19,039 bases of DNA from Bacillota bacterium. Lineage in GTDB: Bacteria > Eremiobacterota > SpSt-956 > JAKJGF01. The position numbers and the translations under genes are program-made. The number at the start of each line of letters is the position of its first letter. Position 1 is the first letter of the stretch. Shown one piece after another: positions 1 through 7,412 of the stretch. The DNA lies in the NCBI GenBank assembly GCA_029555925.1, contig JAKPQU010000180.1, positions 1 through 19,039 on the forward strand, written 5' to 3'. A model generated the notes under the pieces. That model ran no database searches. It was not told the DNA's origin and saw nothing but the letters and a program-made list of their open reading frames with translations.

Positions 1-928
1 AATTTATATTTTTATCATTTCTTATCATTTTCAGGGAAAAATCTTTCATAAGATATTCCAGTGGAATAAAAGCCTCTTTGCCTGTAACGGAATATCTGTA
101 AATAATGCCTGCAAAGATTAATTCTTTTTTGTTATAGTCATGGATAAAATTTATACCTGTTTCTTCAGAAAAAAAACTGAGTGACATAAGTCCTGTATCA
201 TTTATTAATATAATTTTGTTTTCTGCCGGCTTATGGTTAAAATAAATGGATTTTGTATTTTTTTTGCTATATTTTTCAGATATTAATTCATCAACAGTAA
301 GAAAATTCAGTTTATTTTCTTTGATTATATCCCTGAGCGCTTCCGGTGTTTCTCTACAGGTATCGTGGAATGCTGCCACACCTCCTTTTAATGATTCATA
401 ATTAAATCTGTCTATAATCCAGGATTTTCCCTTACTTCGCCAGTCTTCACTATCTATCTGCCAGAGAATAAGTTCTTTACCTGAAGCGTAAATAAGTTGT
501 TCTGCAGAGTCGTTATATTCACCCCATGGAGGTCGAATGTATTTAATGTCATAGTCATATCCCAGGGCATTGTTTACTGCTTTTTCTGTCATGGCAAGCT
601 CTTTTAATATTGTATCCTGAGTTGATTTCTTCATATTTATATGGTTATATGTGTGATTCCCAATACTATGACCTTCTCTGACGATTCTTTCTATAATCTC
701 CGGATATTCAGTTACATTTTTACCTTTTACAAAAAATGTTGCCTTTATATTATGTTCTTTCAGTATATCCAGGATGTGAGGGGTAATATTCGGATCAGGG
801 CCATCATCGAAGGTAAGGGCTATTTTACCCGGAAATGTATCGTAAAAGGAGATGCCATGATGAACTTCAGCCATAGAATTACCGGTGAGGCTTATGATTA
901 TTATAATTATACAAAATATATATTTCAT
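1..928 (-). CDS. Exported polysaccharide deacetylase (NodB/CE4 family), 3' end outside the window
   Basis: 309 codons are visible; the frame is open to the left edge. Residues 1-20 form a signal peptide (short Lys start, Ile-rich core, SMA before Glu21). The NodB motifs follow in order: TFDDGPD at 39-45 (catalytic Asp and a metal-site Asp), HSIGNHTYNH at 87-96 (metal His pair), RPPWG at 132-136, DSEDW at 159-163 and FHDT at 187-190. By family knowledge it would remove N- or O-acetyl groups from a cell-wall or extracellular polysaccharide, outside the cytoplasmic membrane. After about residue 200 comes a non-NodB extension; its last visible part (FIPLEYLMKDF) loosely resembles a copper-amine-oxidase-like stalk domain, which is a guess. 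No Shine-Dalgarno precedes the ATG: a heptamer array begins 2 bp upstream. The signal peptide and FDDG spacing support this start. Confidence 0.9.
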   Translation of the reverse strand, partial: MKYIFCIIIIIISLTGNSMAEVHHGISFYDTFPGKIALTFDDGPDPNITPHILDILKEHNIKATFFVKGKNVTEYPEIIERIVREGHSIGNHTYNHINMKKSTQDTILKELAMTEKAVNNALGYDYDIKYIRPPWGEYNDSAEQLIYASGKELILWQIDSEDWRSKGKSWIIDRFNYESLKGGVAAFHDTCRETPEALRDIIKENKLNFLTVDELISEKYSKKNTKSIYFNHKPAENKIILINDTGLMSLSFFSEETGINFIHDYNKKELIFAGIIYRYSVTGKEAFIPLEYLMKDFSLKMIRNDKNIN

Positions 929-929
929 A

Positions 930-1009
930 ATGCGTGATGCGTGATGCGTGATGCGTGATGCGAGTAACAAACTTTACGCATTACGCATTACGCATTACGC
1001 ATTACGATC
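930..1009. repeat. Inverted pair of heptamer arrays (long hairpin)
   Basis: Four copies of ATGCGTG (930-957) plus a fifth ending GAG are followed by a short spacer, then four copies of ATTACGC/ACGCATT (about 976-1006). The two halves are complementary over about 28 bp. In a plus-strand RNA the one differing position per repeat becomes a G-U wobble. In the minus-strand RNA, which both flanking genes would make, it is an A-C mismatch. The element fills the gap between the NHL gene's stop and the deacetylase start. Confidence 0.85.
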
Positions 1010-1011
1010 CT

Positions 1012-1950
1012 TTAAAATACTTTGCCAAAACTTCCCCATTGAATAACAAAACGACCTTTTGTATTAAATTTCTGTATTCTGTTATTACCCGAGTCAGCTA
1101 CATAAACATATCTTTCGTCAGTTCCCATAGCTATGCCGTTGGGGCCGGCAAGCTCTCCCGAATTAATTCCATAGGTACCCCATGTGGATATTTTTTTCCC
1201 TTCAGGAGATAATTTTATTACACACGACTTGCCTAAATCAGTAACAAAAACATTTCCTTTACTATCTATAGCTATGTCTACAGGTGATAAAAAGAGATTT
1301 TTATCAGAACCTTCTCCGCCCCAGCTTGCCTGATGCTGACCTTCACTGTTGAATTTTACTACCCTTCCGTTTCCGGCGTCACATACATAAATATTTCTGT
1401 ATTTATCTACTGTAACACCACGGGGTGCTGAAAATTGACCTATTCCTCTCCCTTTTACACCCCATACACTTATAAGCTTTCCTTCGGAATTAAATTTCTG
1501 AACCCTGTTATTTTCCGTATCTACTACCGTTACTTCCCCTTCTTTATCAACAGCTATACCCTGTGGAAACCTGAAATCCCCGGCACTTTTCCCCGATTTG
1601 CCCCATGATAGCATAAAAGTGCCATCATGTTTGAATTTCTGTATCCTGTGATTGTTTGTATCCGTAACATAAAGATTTTTATTTTTATCGGCAGCAATAT
1701 GGGATGGTCTATCAAAACAGCCTTCCCCTGTGCCCTGTTCACCCCACTGCATAATAAAATTACCTGTATCGCTGAATTTCTGTATTCTGCCATTGCCGCA
1801 ATCTACAACATATATATTGCCGCTCCCCACTACTTCTATACCTACGGGATTATTAAATAATCCTCCGCCGCGGTTGTTGTAGTTATAACCCAGAATTATG
1901 ACAGTCATGGATATAAAGAAAATTAGAAAGAATAAAAAAAATCTTTTCAT
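1012..1950 (-). CDS. NHL-repeat six-bladed beta-propeller protein, exported or membrane-anchored
   Basis: 312 residues. Residues 1-21 are a hydrophobic N-terminal segment (Lys-Arg, then a Phe/Ile-rich core), a signal peptide or membrane anchor without a lipobox Cys. Six consecutive NHL repeats of about 46-47 residues fill the rest. Each has the pattern F-x-x-P-x-G-I-A-V-D ... IYVxDxxNxRIQKF ... G-x-F-x-x-x-WG, so one complete six-bladed propeller is expected. NHL propellers bind proteins, glycans or small ligands; no catalytic motif is visible and the ligand is unknown. A good Shine-Dalgarno (AGGAGG) precedes the ATG. It resembles the propeller of the lipoprotein at 7413-8720, so the two may be paralogues. 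It lies between the kinase gene upstream and the deacetylase downstream on the same strand, but heptamer arrays separate it from both, so a shared transcript is uncertain. Confidence 0.9.
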   Translation of the reverse strand: MKRFFLFFLIFFISMTVIILGYNYNNRGGGLFNNPVGIEVVGSGNIYVVDCGNGRIQKFSDTGNFIMQWGEQGTGEGCFDRPSHIAADKNKNLYVTDTNNHRIQKFKHDGTFMLSWGKSGKSAGDFRFPQGIAVDKEGEVTVVDTENNRVQKFNSEGKLISVWGVKGRGIGQFSAPRGVTVDKYRNIYVCDAGNGRVVKFNSEGQHQASWGGEGSDKNLFLSPVDIAIDSKGNVFVTDLGKSCVIKLSPEGKKISTWGTYGINSGELAGPNGIAMGTDERYVYVADSGNNRIQKFNTKGRFVIQWGSFGKVF

Positions 1951-1970
1951 AGATTAAACCTCCTTTTTTT

Positions 1971-2012
1971 AGTGACCAGTTATCAGTTACCAGTGACCGG
2001 TTAGCAGTTATC
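1971..2012. repeat. Heptamer array, AGTTATC/AGTGACC type, six units
   Basis: Six successive 7-bp units: AGTGACC, AGTTATC, AGTTACC, AGTGACC, GGTTAGC, AGTTATC. It sits just upstream of the Shine-Dalgarno of the NHL gene that starts at 1950, inside the 127-bp gap after the kinase gene. The units share a GT-N-A core with the GTGACGC arrays elsewhere. Confidence 0.85.
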
Positions 2013-2062
2013 ATAAATTTATAGTTTAATGTAAAAGACAATACTATAAAATATAAATACGC

Positions 2063-2083
2063 TTCACTTTTCACTACTCACTT
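2063..2083. repeat. Heptamer array, TTCACTT type, three units, overlapping the kinase stop codon
   Basis: Units TTCACTT, TTCACTA, CTCACTT. On the minus strand this reads AAGTGAG-TAGTGAA-AAGTGAA, and the kinase's TGA stop is part of the first unit. The same type recurs at the OPT gene's stop (9213-9233) and at 11703-11723. Confidence 0.75.
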
Positions 2084-5000
2084 ATTATCTTTAAAACCAA
2101 GAGACGATAATACCCTGGAAATGCCTGTTTTCTTCTTGTCCTCTGCTTTTTTCTTTAATTTTTTCATATATTCCATAAGTTCTGTTTTTATAACGGGATT
2201 TTCTGTACCTGTGATATAATCTTCAAGTTTTATCAGGGCATGTTCCATTACATCGCCTCTGTAACAGACTTCCAGAAAAGATTTGTAATATTTTAATTCA
2301 TCTCTGTTAAGATTTATAGCTGTTTCAATATGTTCTATTCCGTCTTTATATTTACCGTCCAGCATATATATCTGTCCCAGATACCATTCTGCTTCAGGCT
2401 GGTTTTTATTATAACGAAGGGATTTTATCAATTCCTGCTGTGCTACATCCGGTTTCCCGAATTTGAAATAGAGACTGCCCAGTAAGAAATAATAGTCACC
2501 TTCCTGAGGAGCAAGGAATATGGCTTTTTTATAGGCCTGTATTGCCATATTAAGTTTTTTTGCTTTTTCGTAAACCTGTCCCAGTAGTGCAAAGCCCCGG
2601 CCATTTTTAGGATCATACATTACAGCTCTCTCAAGATATCTGGTGGCATAGTCCAGATTGTCCATAAGTAAATAACATTCTCCTATACCTCTGTTTGCTT
2701 CGGCCATTTTAAGATCTGCCCTGAGAGCTTCTTCAAAATATTTAAACGCATGATTTACATTTTTTAATTTAATATAAATTGTTCCCATATCACAGTAAGT
2801 ATCTGCAAGAAGAGCCGAATCTTTTGCTCCGCTCTGTTTTGCAATATTAATGACCTTTTCGAAAGATCCGAGAGCTTCCTGATAAAGACCTTTCTGAAGA
2901 TAGGCTTTACCCAGATAACTGTAAGCAAGCTGGTTGTTCTGGTCGAGACTGATAGATTTTTCATATTCTCTTATGGCCAGATTGGTCATACCCTGCTGGG
3001 CATAGGCTTTTCCCCGCAGATTATAATTAAGGGCAGAATTGGGATCCATATCTATAGCTTTTCCCAGCTCTTTTATGGCTTCTCCTATATTTCCCTGTGC
3101 TTCAAGGGCAACCCCCAGGGCTCTTCTTATATCAGCACCATCAATACCCAGCCTTATTACCTTTCTTAATTCTTCTATGGCAGGGCCATGCTGGTTTAGA
3201 AATATATAGGTCATTCCAAGATCTTTTCGTTTTTTAGGGCTCAGGGGATCGGTGAGAACTGCTGCTTGAAAATGTCTCATACTGTCGGCAAATCTGTTCT
3301 TTTTTACATATAAATGACCCAGTATACTGTGACAGTCAGAGTCATTGTAATTCAGGGAAAAAGCTGCTTCCAGTTCGGATATGGCAGCATCTATCATGTT
3401 TTTTTTATAATAAATTAACCCCAGTTTACCATGACCTTCTGCATGGTTACAGTCCAGTTGTATAACCCTTTTATATTCTTCAAGGGCAAAATCATATTTT
3501 TCCAGTAAATAATAAAGAGAAGCAAGTCTGTAGTGAGAAATTACATTATTGGGATCTAGAAATATGGATTCTTCATATTCTTTTTCCGCAAAATTATATT
3601 TTTTATTTTTACCATAAAGATAACCGAGTTCACAGTGGGCTTTCGCGTCATCACTTCCATATTCGAAACTCTTTTCGAAACATCTTATGGCATCGTCATC
3701 TTTTTCCATTTGAAGGTAAAGAAAACCCAGAGCATTCCATGCTTTGTAATCTTCAGGATTTTTTAGAATAATTCTGTTATACTGACCTATTGCATCTCCC
3801 GTATAACCCTGTTTTGCATAAAGATCCCCTAAATCCAGGCAGATCTGAATATTATCCGGTTCCATTACCTGTGCTTTTTTTAATGTGAGTATGGCCTTGG
3901 TAAATTCTTTCTTCTCCACATAAAGATCTGCCATAAGAGAAAACATCTCAAAATCCTGCACACCTTTTTCCATTGCCTGTTCGAGTTTTTCCAGAGCCAT
4001 GTCTACCTTTTGCAGGGTCGCGTAAATAACCCCCAGTTCTCTCAGGGCAGATCTGTTACCGTAATCATGCTTTAAAATATCATTGTAATATTTGATGGCA
4101 TTATCAAGTTTCCCCTGTCTTGTATAAATAAGAGCCAGTTTAAAATAGGCTTCCGTTAATTTTGGATTTATTCCCAGAGCCTGTTCATACTCGGTAATTG
4201 CCAGATCAACTTTGCCCTCTTCCAGTAATTCATGGCCTTTCTTTAAGTAAGCATTTGCATCTTTCGGGGGAGATTTGGGAGGAGGCGGTTTCGGAACAGT
4301 TACTACTGGAGACGCATAAGACGGCACTTCCGCAGGCTTTTTAGCAGGTTTTTTCTCTTCTGATTTTTTAACAGGTTTTTTTTCCTCAGGTTTTTTTGAT
4401 TTTTTCTCTTTTTTTCTACCGGGCAACTTTTCACCGCAGGCAAGACAGTATTCTTCTTTTTCAGCATTTTCATATTTACATTTCGGACATAGTTTTTCAT
4501 CACTTTTTACTTCTTCTTCGTCATCATCAAATTCTACCTGTTCAAACCACCATTTACTGTCATGTTTTTCGAAAAGAATTTCATGCTCAGACATTTTTTT
4601 CTGAAGTTGCTGTTCCTGCCTTAATTTCGACTGGGCAAAAGCATCCCATTGAGAAGCATAAGGCCCTTTTTCTGATCCTGCCGTCTCTCTCCCGAGTAGT
4701 TCATCCAGAAATTCTCCTGCTGTTTGAAATCTGTCGTCAGGATTTTTTTCAAGGGCTTTTAATATGGCTTTTTCAAGCCTCTTTGGTATTTCCTGATTAT
4801 GCTGTGTCGGACTTGGAGGACGTGATTCTATATGCTGTTTGATTAATACAGGAATACTTGTTGCTTCAAAAGGTAATTTCCTGGTGAGCATCTGATATAA
4901 TATAACACCTACTGAATAAATATCAGATCTCCTGTCTGCATGAAGTCCCTGTGCCTGTTCCGGAGAAAAATAGGTTAGAGTGCCGAATATTTCGCCTGCC

Positions 5001-5497
5001 ATAGTTAGATTATGAACACCTTCAAGACAGGCAAGACCAAAATCCATAACCTTTACTATATTTAATCTTGTTATCATTATGTTTTCAGGCTTTATATCTC
5101 TGTGGACAATATTCTGACTGTGGGCATAATCAAGAGCCTGACATACGGGTGTTATAAGTGTTATACCTTCTTCTATCTCCAGAGGTTTATCTTTTTTTTC
5201 CATATAGTCCCATAAAGTAGTTTCTCCGTCAAGATATTCCATTACTATATAAGGAATACCACTGCTTTCTTCACCTATGTCATAAATACTTACTATATTG
5301 GGATGTATAAGACGGGACGCAAGTTTTGCTTCCTGAAGAAATCTCGTGACAGCTTCTTTACTTCGGGCAAGTTTCGGAGGAAGAACTTTTACTGCCACGT
5401 CTCTTTCCAGAATAGGATCCCTGCCTTTATAAACTATTGCCATTCCACCGCGGCCAATTTCTTCTATTATTTCATAACGACCTATATTGGTTGCCAT
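2078..5497 (-). CDS. Ser/Thr protein kinase with zinc ribbon and 19 TPR repeats
   Basis: 1139 residues. A PknB-type kinase domain spans about 8-270: glycine loop GRGGMA 15-20, Lys37 in VAVKV, Glu56 of helix C, HRDIKPEN 132-139, DFG 152-154 and FSPEQAQG further on. All catalytic residues are present, so it should be active. A CxxC-x10-CxxC zinc ribbon follows (Cys337, 340, 351, 354), then a Lys/Glu/Pro-rich linker, then 19 TPRs of about 34 residues from about residue 413 to 1060, and a basic tail. There is no transmembrane segment, unlike many PknB kinases, so a cytosolic signalling scaffold is inferred; targets are unknown. A TATAAT promoter lies 60 bp upstream. The Shine-Dalgarno is weak (AGGGTG, 5 nt before ATG). 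The zinc ribbon resembles those of the protein at 11922-13688. Confidence 0.95.
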   Translation of the reverse strand: MATNIGRYEIIEEIGRGGMAIVYKGRDPILERDVAVKVLPPKLARSKEAVTRFLQEAKLASRLIHPNIVSIYDIGEESSGIPYIVMEYLDGETTLWDYMEKKDKPLEIEEGITLITPVCQALDYAHSQNIVHRDIKPENIMITRLNIVKVMDFGLACLEGVHNLTMAGEIFGTLTYFSPEQAQGLHADRRSDIYSVGVILYQMLTRKLPFEATSIPVLIKQHIESRPPSPTQHNQEIPKRLEKAILKALEKNPDDRFQTAGEFLDELLGRETAGSEKGPYASQWDAFAQSKLRQEQQLQKKMSEHEILFEKHDSKWWFEQVEFDDDEEEVKSDEKLCPKCKYENAEKEEYCLACGEKLPGRKKEKKSKKPEEKKPVKKSEEKKPAKKPAEVPSYASPVVTVPKPPPPKSPPKDANAYLKKGHELLEEGKVDLAITEYEQALGINPKLTEAYFKLALIYTRQGKLDNAIKYYNDILKHDYGNRSALRELGVIYATLQKVDMALEKLEQAMEKGVQDFEMFSLMADLYVEKKEFTKAILTLKKAQVMEPDNIQICLDLGDLYAKQGYTGDAIGQYNRIILKNPEDYKAWNALGFLYLQMEKDDDAIRCFEKSFEYGSDDAKAHCELGYLYGKNKKYNFAEKEYEESIFLDPNNVISHYRLASLYYLLEKYDFALEEYKRVIQLDCNHAEGHGKLGLIYYKKNMIDAAISELEAAFSLNYNDSDCHSILGHLYVKKNRFADSMRHFQAAVLTDPLSPKKRKDLGMTYIFLNQHGPAIEELRKVIRLGIDGADIRRALGVALEAQGNIGEAIKELGKAIDMDPNSALNYNLRGKAYAQQGMTNLAIREYEKSISLDQNNQLAYSYLGKAYLQKGLYQEALGSFEKVINIAKQSGAKDSALLADTYCDMGTIYIKLKNVNHAFKYFEEALRADLKMAEANRGIGECYLLMDNLDYATRYLERAVMYDPKNGRGFALLGQVYEKAKKLNMAIQAYKKAIFLAPQEGDYYFLLGSLYFKFGKPDVAQQELIKSLRYNKNQPEAEWYLGQIYMLDGKYKDGIEHIETAINLNRDELKYYKSFLEVCYRGDVMEHALIKLEDYITGTENPVIKTELMEYMKKLKKKAEDKKKTGISRVLSSLGFKDNK

Positions 5498-5511
5498 AAT
5501 TCACCCTGTTT

Positions 5512-5525
5512 GTGACGCGTGACGC
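5512..5525. repeat. Heptamer array, GTGACGC type, two units
   Basis: Two GTGACGC units followed by GAGGA, 14 bp upstream of the kinase start codon. The downstream GAGGA boundary recurs at 9111 and 17132, and as TCCTC at 11831. Given the promoter at 5559-5587, the array would lie in the kinase mRNA leader. Confidence 0.8.
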
Positions 5526-5558
5526 GAGGAATATTTTTGTCCTTCATTTGTTTAGTAA

Positions 5559-5587
5559 ATTATACTTGATAACAGGTAAAAAGTAAA
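5559..5587 (-). promoter_or_regulatory. Predicted sigma-70-type promoter of the Ser/Thr kinase gene
   Basis: On the minus strand, TTTACT (5587-5582), a 17-nt spacer, then a perfect TATAAT (5564-5559). Transcription would start near 5552, giving a leader of about 55 nt that contains the two-unit heptamer array. The -10 is strong and the -35 matches the consensus only partly. Confidence 0.55.
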
Positions 5588-5620
5588 TTATTTAGAAGAT
5601 TTGCAAAAAATAATTTCATT

Positions 5621-5652
5621 GAGTTGTGAGTCGTGAGTTGTGAGTTGTGAGT
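5621..5652. repeat. Heptamer array, GAGTTGT type, four units and a partial fifth
   Basis: Units GAGTTGT, GAGTCGT, GAGTTGT, GAGTTGT, then GAGT. It lies in the 603-bp gap between the kinase and metK, upstream of the kinase promoter and thus probably outside its transcript. Confidence 0.8.
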
Positions 5653-5685
5653 AAAGTTCTCTACTTATACTATTTAGACATAGTA

Positions 5686-5715
5686 GTCCGCCTGCCTGGT
5701 GTTCCGGAGAAAAAA
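5686..5715. repeat. Inverted relative of the 86-bp repeat's leading 30 bp
   Basis: The reverse complement of this segment matches the first 30 bp of the tandem repeat (5806-5835) at about 23 of 30 positions, including CCTGCCTG and the poly-A/poly-T ends. With the direct copies it forms an inverted repeat with a spacer of about 90 bp. That could fold as an RNA stem or be the remains of mobile-element ends. Confidence 0.6.
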
Positions 5716-5804
5716 ATATCACGGCAGCACAGGTATATTTTATTGAATTATAATGTAAAGTAGCATGATATAAGCTGTAACTGTTATAAACGTTCCAGTT
5801 TAGA

Positions 5805-5976
5805 TTTTTTTCGGAGGATCATCAGGCAGGTAGACGGTATTTACCTGTTATTCAAATTGTTCAGTTTAATTAAAGCAACTTGGTATTAAATTTTTTTCGG
5901 AGGATCATCAGGCAGGGAGACAGTATTTACCTGTTATTCAAATTATTCAGTTTGATCAAAGTAATTTGGTATTATA
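5805..5976. repeat. 86-bp tandem direct repeat, two copies
   Basis: Copies begin at 5805 and 5891, each opening with TTTTTTCGGAGGATCATCAG and ending GGTATTA(A/T)A. They differ at only a few positions, mostly transitions. The first copy contains a CAGGTA...TACCTG hairpin; in the second one stem base is changed. No gene is visible in 5498-6100. The gap otherwise holds two heptamer arrays, the kinase promoter and the metK terminator. Confidence 0.85.
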
Positions 5977-6011
5977 CGGATTCGCTTTAAACAATATAAA
6001 ACAACGTGCAC

Positions 6012-6059
6012 AAAAAAACCTTCTATCAGCAGGTGTACCTGTTAGTAGAAGGTTTTTTT
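6012..6059 (-). terminator. Rho-independent terminator of metK, bidirectional in form
   Basis: A long hairpin is bounded by seven A's and seven T's. The outer stem is ACCTTCTA/TAGAAGGT, the inner stem CAGGT/ACCTG with a two-base loop; one mismatch and two wobbles lie between them. On the minus strand it lies about 40 bp beyond the metK stop. The T run on the plus strand means it could also end plus-strand transcripts. Confidence 0.88.
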
Positions 6060-6077
6060 CGTCCAGCAGATCTTCCC

Positions 6078-6098
6078 ATTACGCGTCACGCGTCACGT
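6078..6098. repeat. Heptamer array, ATTACGC/GTCACGC, three units
   Basis: Units ATTACGC, GTCACGC, GTCACGT lie directly after the metK stop codon and before its terminator, so they would be in the 3' untranslated region of metK mRNA. Confidence 0.8.
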
Positions 6099-6100
6099 TA

Positions 6101-7297
6101 TTAAAGTCCTGCCAGTTCACGAAGTTTTTCCGCTTTATCTATCTTTTCCCATGTTAAATTCAAATCGGGTCTTCCGAAATGACCGCTTGCTGCGAGCTGT
6201 CTGTATATAGGCTTTCTCAGTTTCAAATTCTTTATAATAGAACCGGGACGGAGATCGAATACCTTCTCTACCAGTTCTGTTATTTTGTTGGGATCGATCT
6301 TTTCGGTTCCGAAGGTGTCTACATATATGGATACAGGTTTTGCAACGCCTATTGCATAGGCTATCTGAACTTCACATCTTTCTGCAAGTCCTGCTGCCAC
6401 TATATTTTTGGCAACATATCTTGCAGCATAACATCCCGATCTGTCTACTTTCGTCGGATCTTTACCTGAGAGGCATCCTCCTCCATGACGACCCATACCG
6501 CCATAGGTATCAACTATTATTTTTCTGCCTGTCAGTCCTGCATCACCCTGGGGGCCTCCAATGGCGAAACGGCCTGTAGGATTAACGTAAATTTTGGTTT
6601 TGCTATCCATCATGTCTGAAGGTATAACAGTTTTTATAACTTTTCTCACAACATCGTTACGAATTACTTCCTGAGGAATGTCAGGAGCATGCTGCGCTGC
6701 AATAACGATTGTGTCTACTCTGACAGGTTTCCCGTCATGATATTCGACTGTAACTTGAGATTTTCCGTCAGGTCTTAAATAGGGAATTTCACCGTTTTTT
6801 CTGACTGCAGTAAGCATTCTTGTAAGCTGCTGTGCAAGAGCAATCGGAAGAGGCATCAGTTCAGGTGTGTCATCACATGCATATCCGAACATCATGCCCT
6901 GATCTCCTGCTCCTAACACTTCAACCGAGTTATTTTCCATTTCACCTGTTTTTGCTTCGAGAGCTTTGTCTACTCCCATTGCTATATCTGGAGACTGTTC
7001 GTTAATTGATACTGTAACACCGCAGGTCGCACCATCAATGCCGTATTCTGATTTTGTATAACCTATGCCCAGGATGGTATCTCTTACAACTTTGTTGATG
7101 TCTATATAACATTTGGTTGTAATTTCACCTGCTACATGAACAAGTCCTGTGTTTACAACTGTTTCACATGCAACTCTTCCTTCCGGATCCTGTTCCAGGA
7201 TGGCATCAAGAATAGCGTCGGAAATCTGATCTGCCATTTTATCCGGATGTCCTTCTGTTACAGATTCCGAAGTGAATAAATATTTTCTTTTTTTCAT
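6101..7297 (-). CDS. metK: S-adenosylmethionine synthetase
   Basis: 398 residues from the chosen ATG at 7297, close to the usual family length. The enzyme makes S-adenosylmethionine from methionine and ATP in the cytosol. Motifs: [13 protein letters not shown] 8-20 (His17 and Asp19 at the active site), GAGDQG 129-134, and the glycine-rich loop at 272-280. That loop reads GGGCLSGKD, where the common form is GGGAFSGKD, a mild substitution. The frame stays open upstream to a TTG at 7363, but family N-termini and the predicted promoter favour ATG 7297. The strong Shine-Dalgarno AAAGGAGGAG is 33 nt upstream of this ATG with a hairpin between. It has its own promoter (7370-7397) and terminator (6012-6059), and may also receive read-through from the NHL lipoprotein gene. 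Confidence 0.97.
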   Translation of the reverse strand: MKKRKYLFTSESVTEGHPDKMADQISDAILDAILEQDPEGRVACETVVNTGLVHVAGEITTKCYIDINKVVRDTILGIGYTKSEYGIDGATCGVTVSINEQSPDIAMGVDKALEAKTGEMENNSVEVLGAGDQGMMFGYACDDTPELMPLPIALAQQLTRMLTAVRKNGEIPYLRPDGKSQVTVEYHDGKPVRVDTIVIAAQHAPDIPQEVIRNDVVRKVIKTVIPSDMMDSKTKIYVNPTGRFAIGGPQGDAGLTGRKIIVDTYGGMGRHGGGCLSGKDPTKVDRSGCYAARYVAKNIVAAGLAERCEVQIAYAIGVAKPVSIYVDTFGTEKIDPNKITELVEKVFDLRPGSIIKNLKLRKPIYRQLAASGHFGRPDLNLTWEKIDKAEKLRELAGL

Positions 7298-7311
7298 TAT
7301 AAATTGTTTTT

Positions 7312-7340
7312 TACCGGTTTTACCGGTATACTCCTCCTTT
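7312..7340 (-). promoter_or_regulatory. metK leader: distant Shine-Dalgarno and intervening hairpin
   Basis: On the minus strand, AAAGGAGGAG (7340-7331) is followed by TACCGGT-AAA-ACCGGTA (7328-7312), a 7-bp stem with a 3-nt loop, and then 14 nt to the ATG at 7297. No ATG, GTG or TTG lies in frame between the Shine-Dalgarno and that ATG. The hairpin would bring the two closer. The inverted repeat could equally be a DNA operator. Confidence 0.5.
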
Positions 7341-7369
7341 GCTTTTTTGATTTCTATACTCAAACAAGT

Positions 7370-7397
7370 ATTTTATCATAATTTTATTATTTTTCAA
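7370..7397 (-). promoter_or_regulatory. Predicted promoter of metK
   Basis: On the minus strand, TTGAAA (7397-7392), a 16-nt spacer, then TAAAAT (7375-7370). Transcription would begin near 7363, giving a leader of about 65 nt. That argues against translation from the in-frame TTG at 7363. The promoter lies within the short gap after the NHL lipoprotein gene. Confidence 0.5.
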
Positions 7398-7412
7398 GAT
7401 TTTTTTACATTT

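Noticed and set aside
955..1212. An 85-codon plus-strand frame starting in the heptamer hairpin
   Set aside because: Its first part is translated repeat (THYALRITHY) and the rest is antisense to the NHL gene.
4396..4842. A 148-codon open frame on the plus strand, antisense to the kinase
   Set aside because: It lies opposite the kinase C-lobe, zinc ribbon and Lys-rich linker, whose coding constraint explains it; its product is low-complexity Phe/His/Leu-rich and resembles no family.
5805..5976. CRISPR array
   Set aside because: Only two copies exist and the similarity covers the entire 86-bp unit, so there are no distinct spacers; no cas genes are present.
7298..7363. Longer metK starting at TTG 7363
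   Set aside because: The 22 extra residues have no family counterpart, there is no Shine-Dalgarno before the TTG, and the predicted transcription start falls at about the same position.
7298..7397. SAM riboswitch before metK
   Set aside because: The predicted leader is only about 65 nt and shows a single short hairpin, too little for a known SAM riboswitch class.
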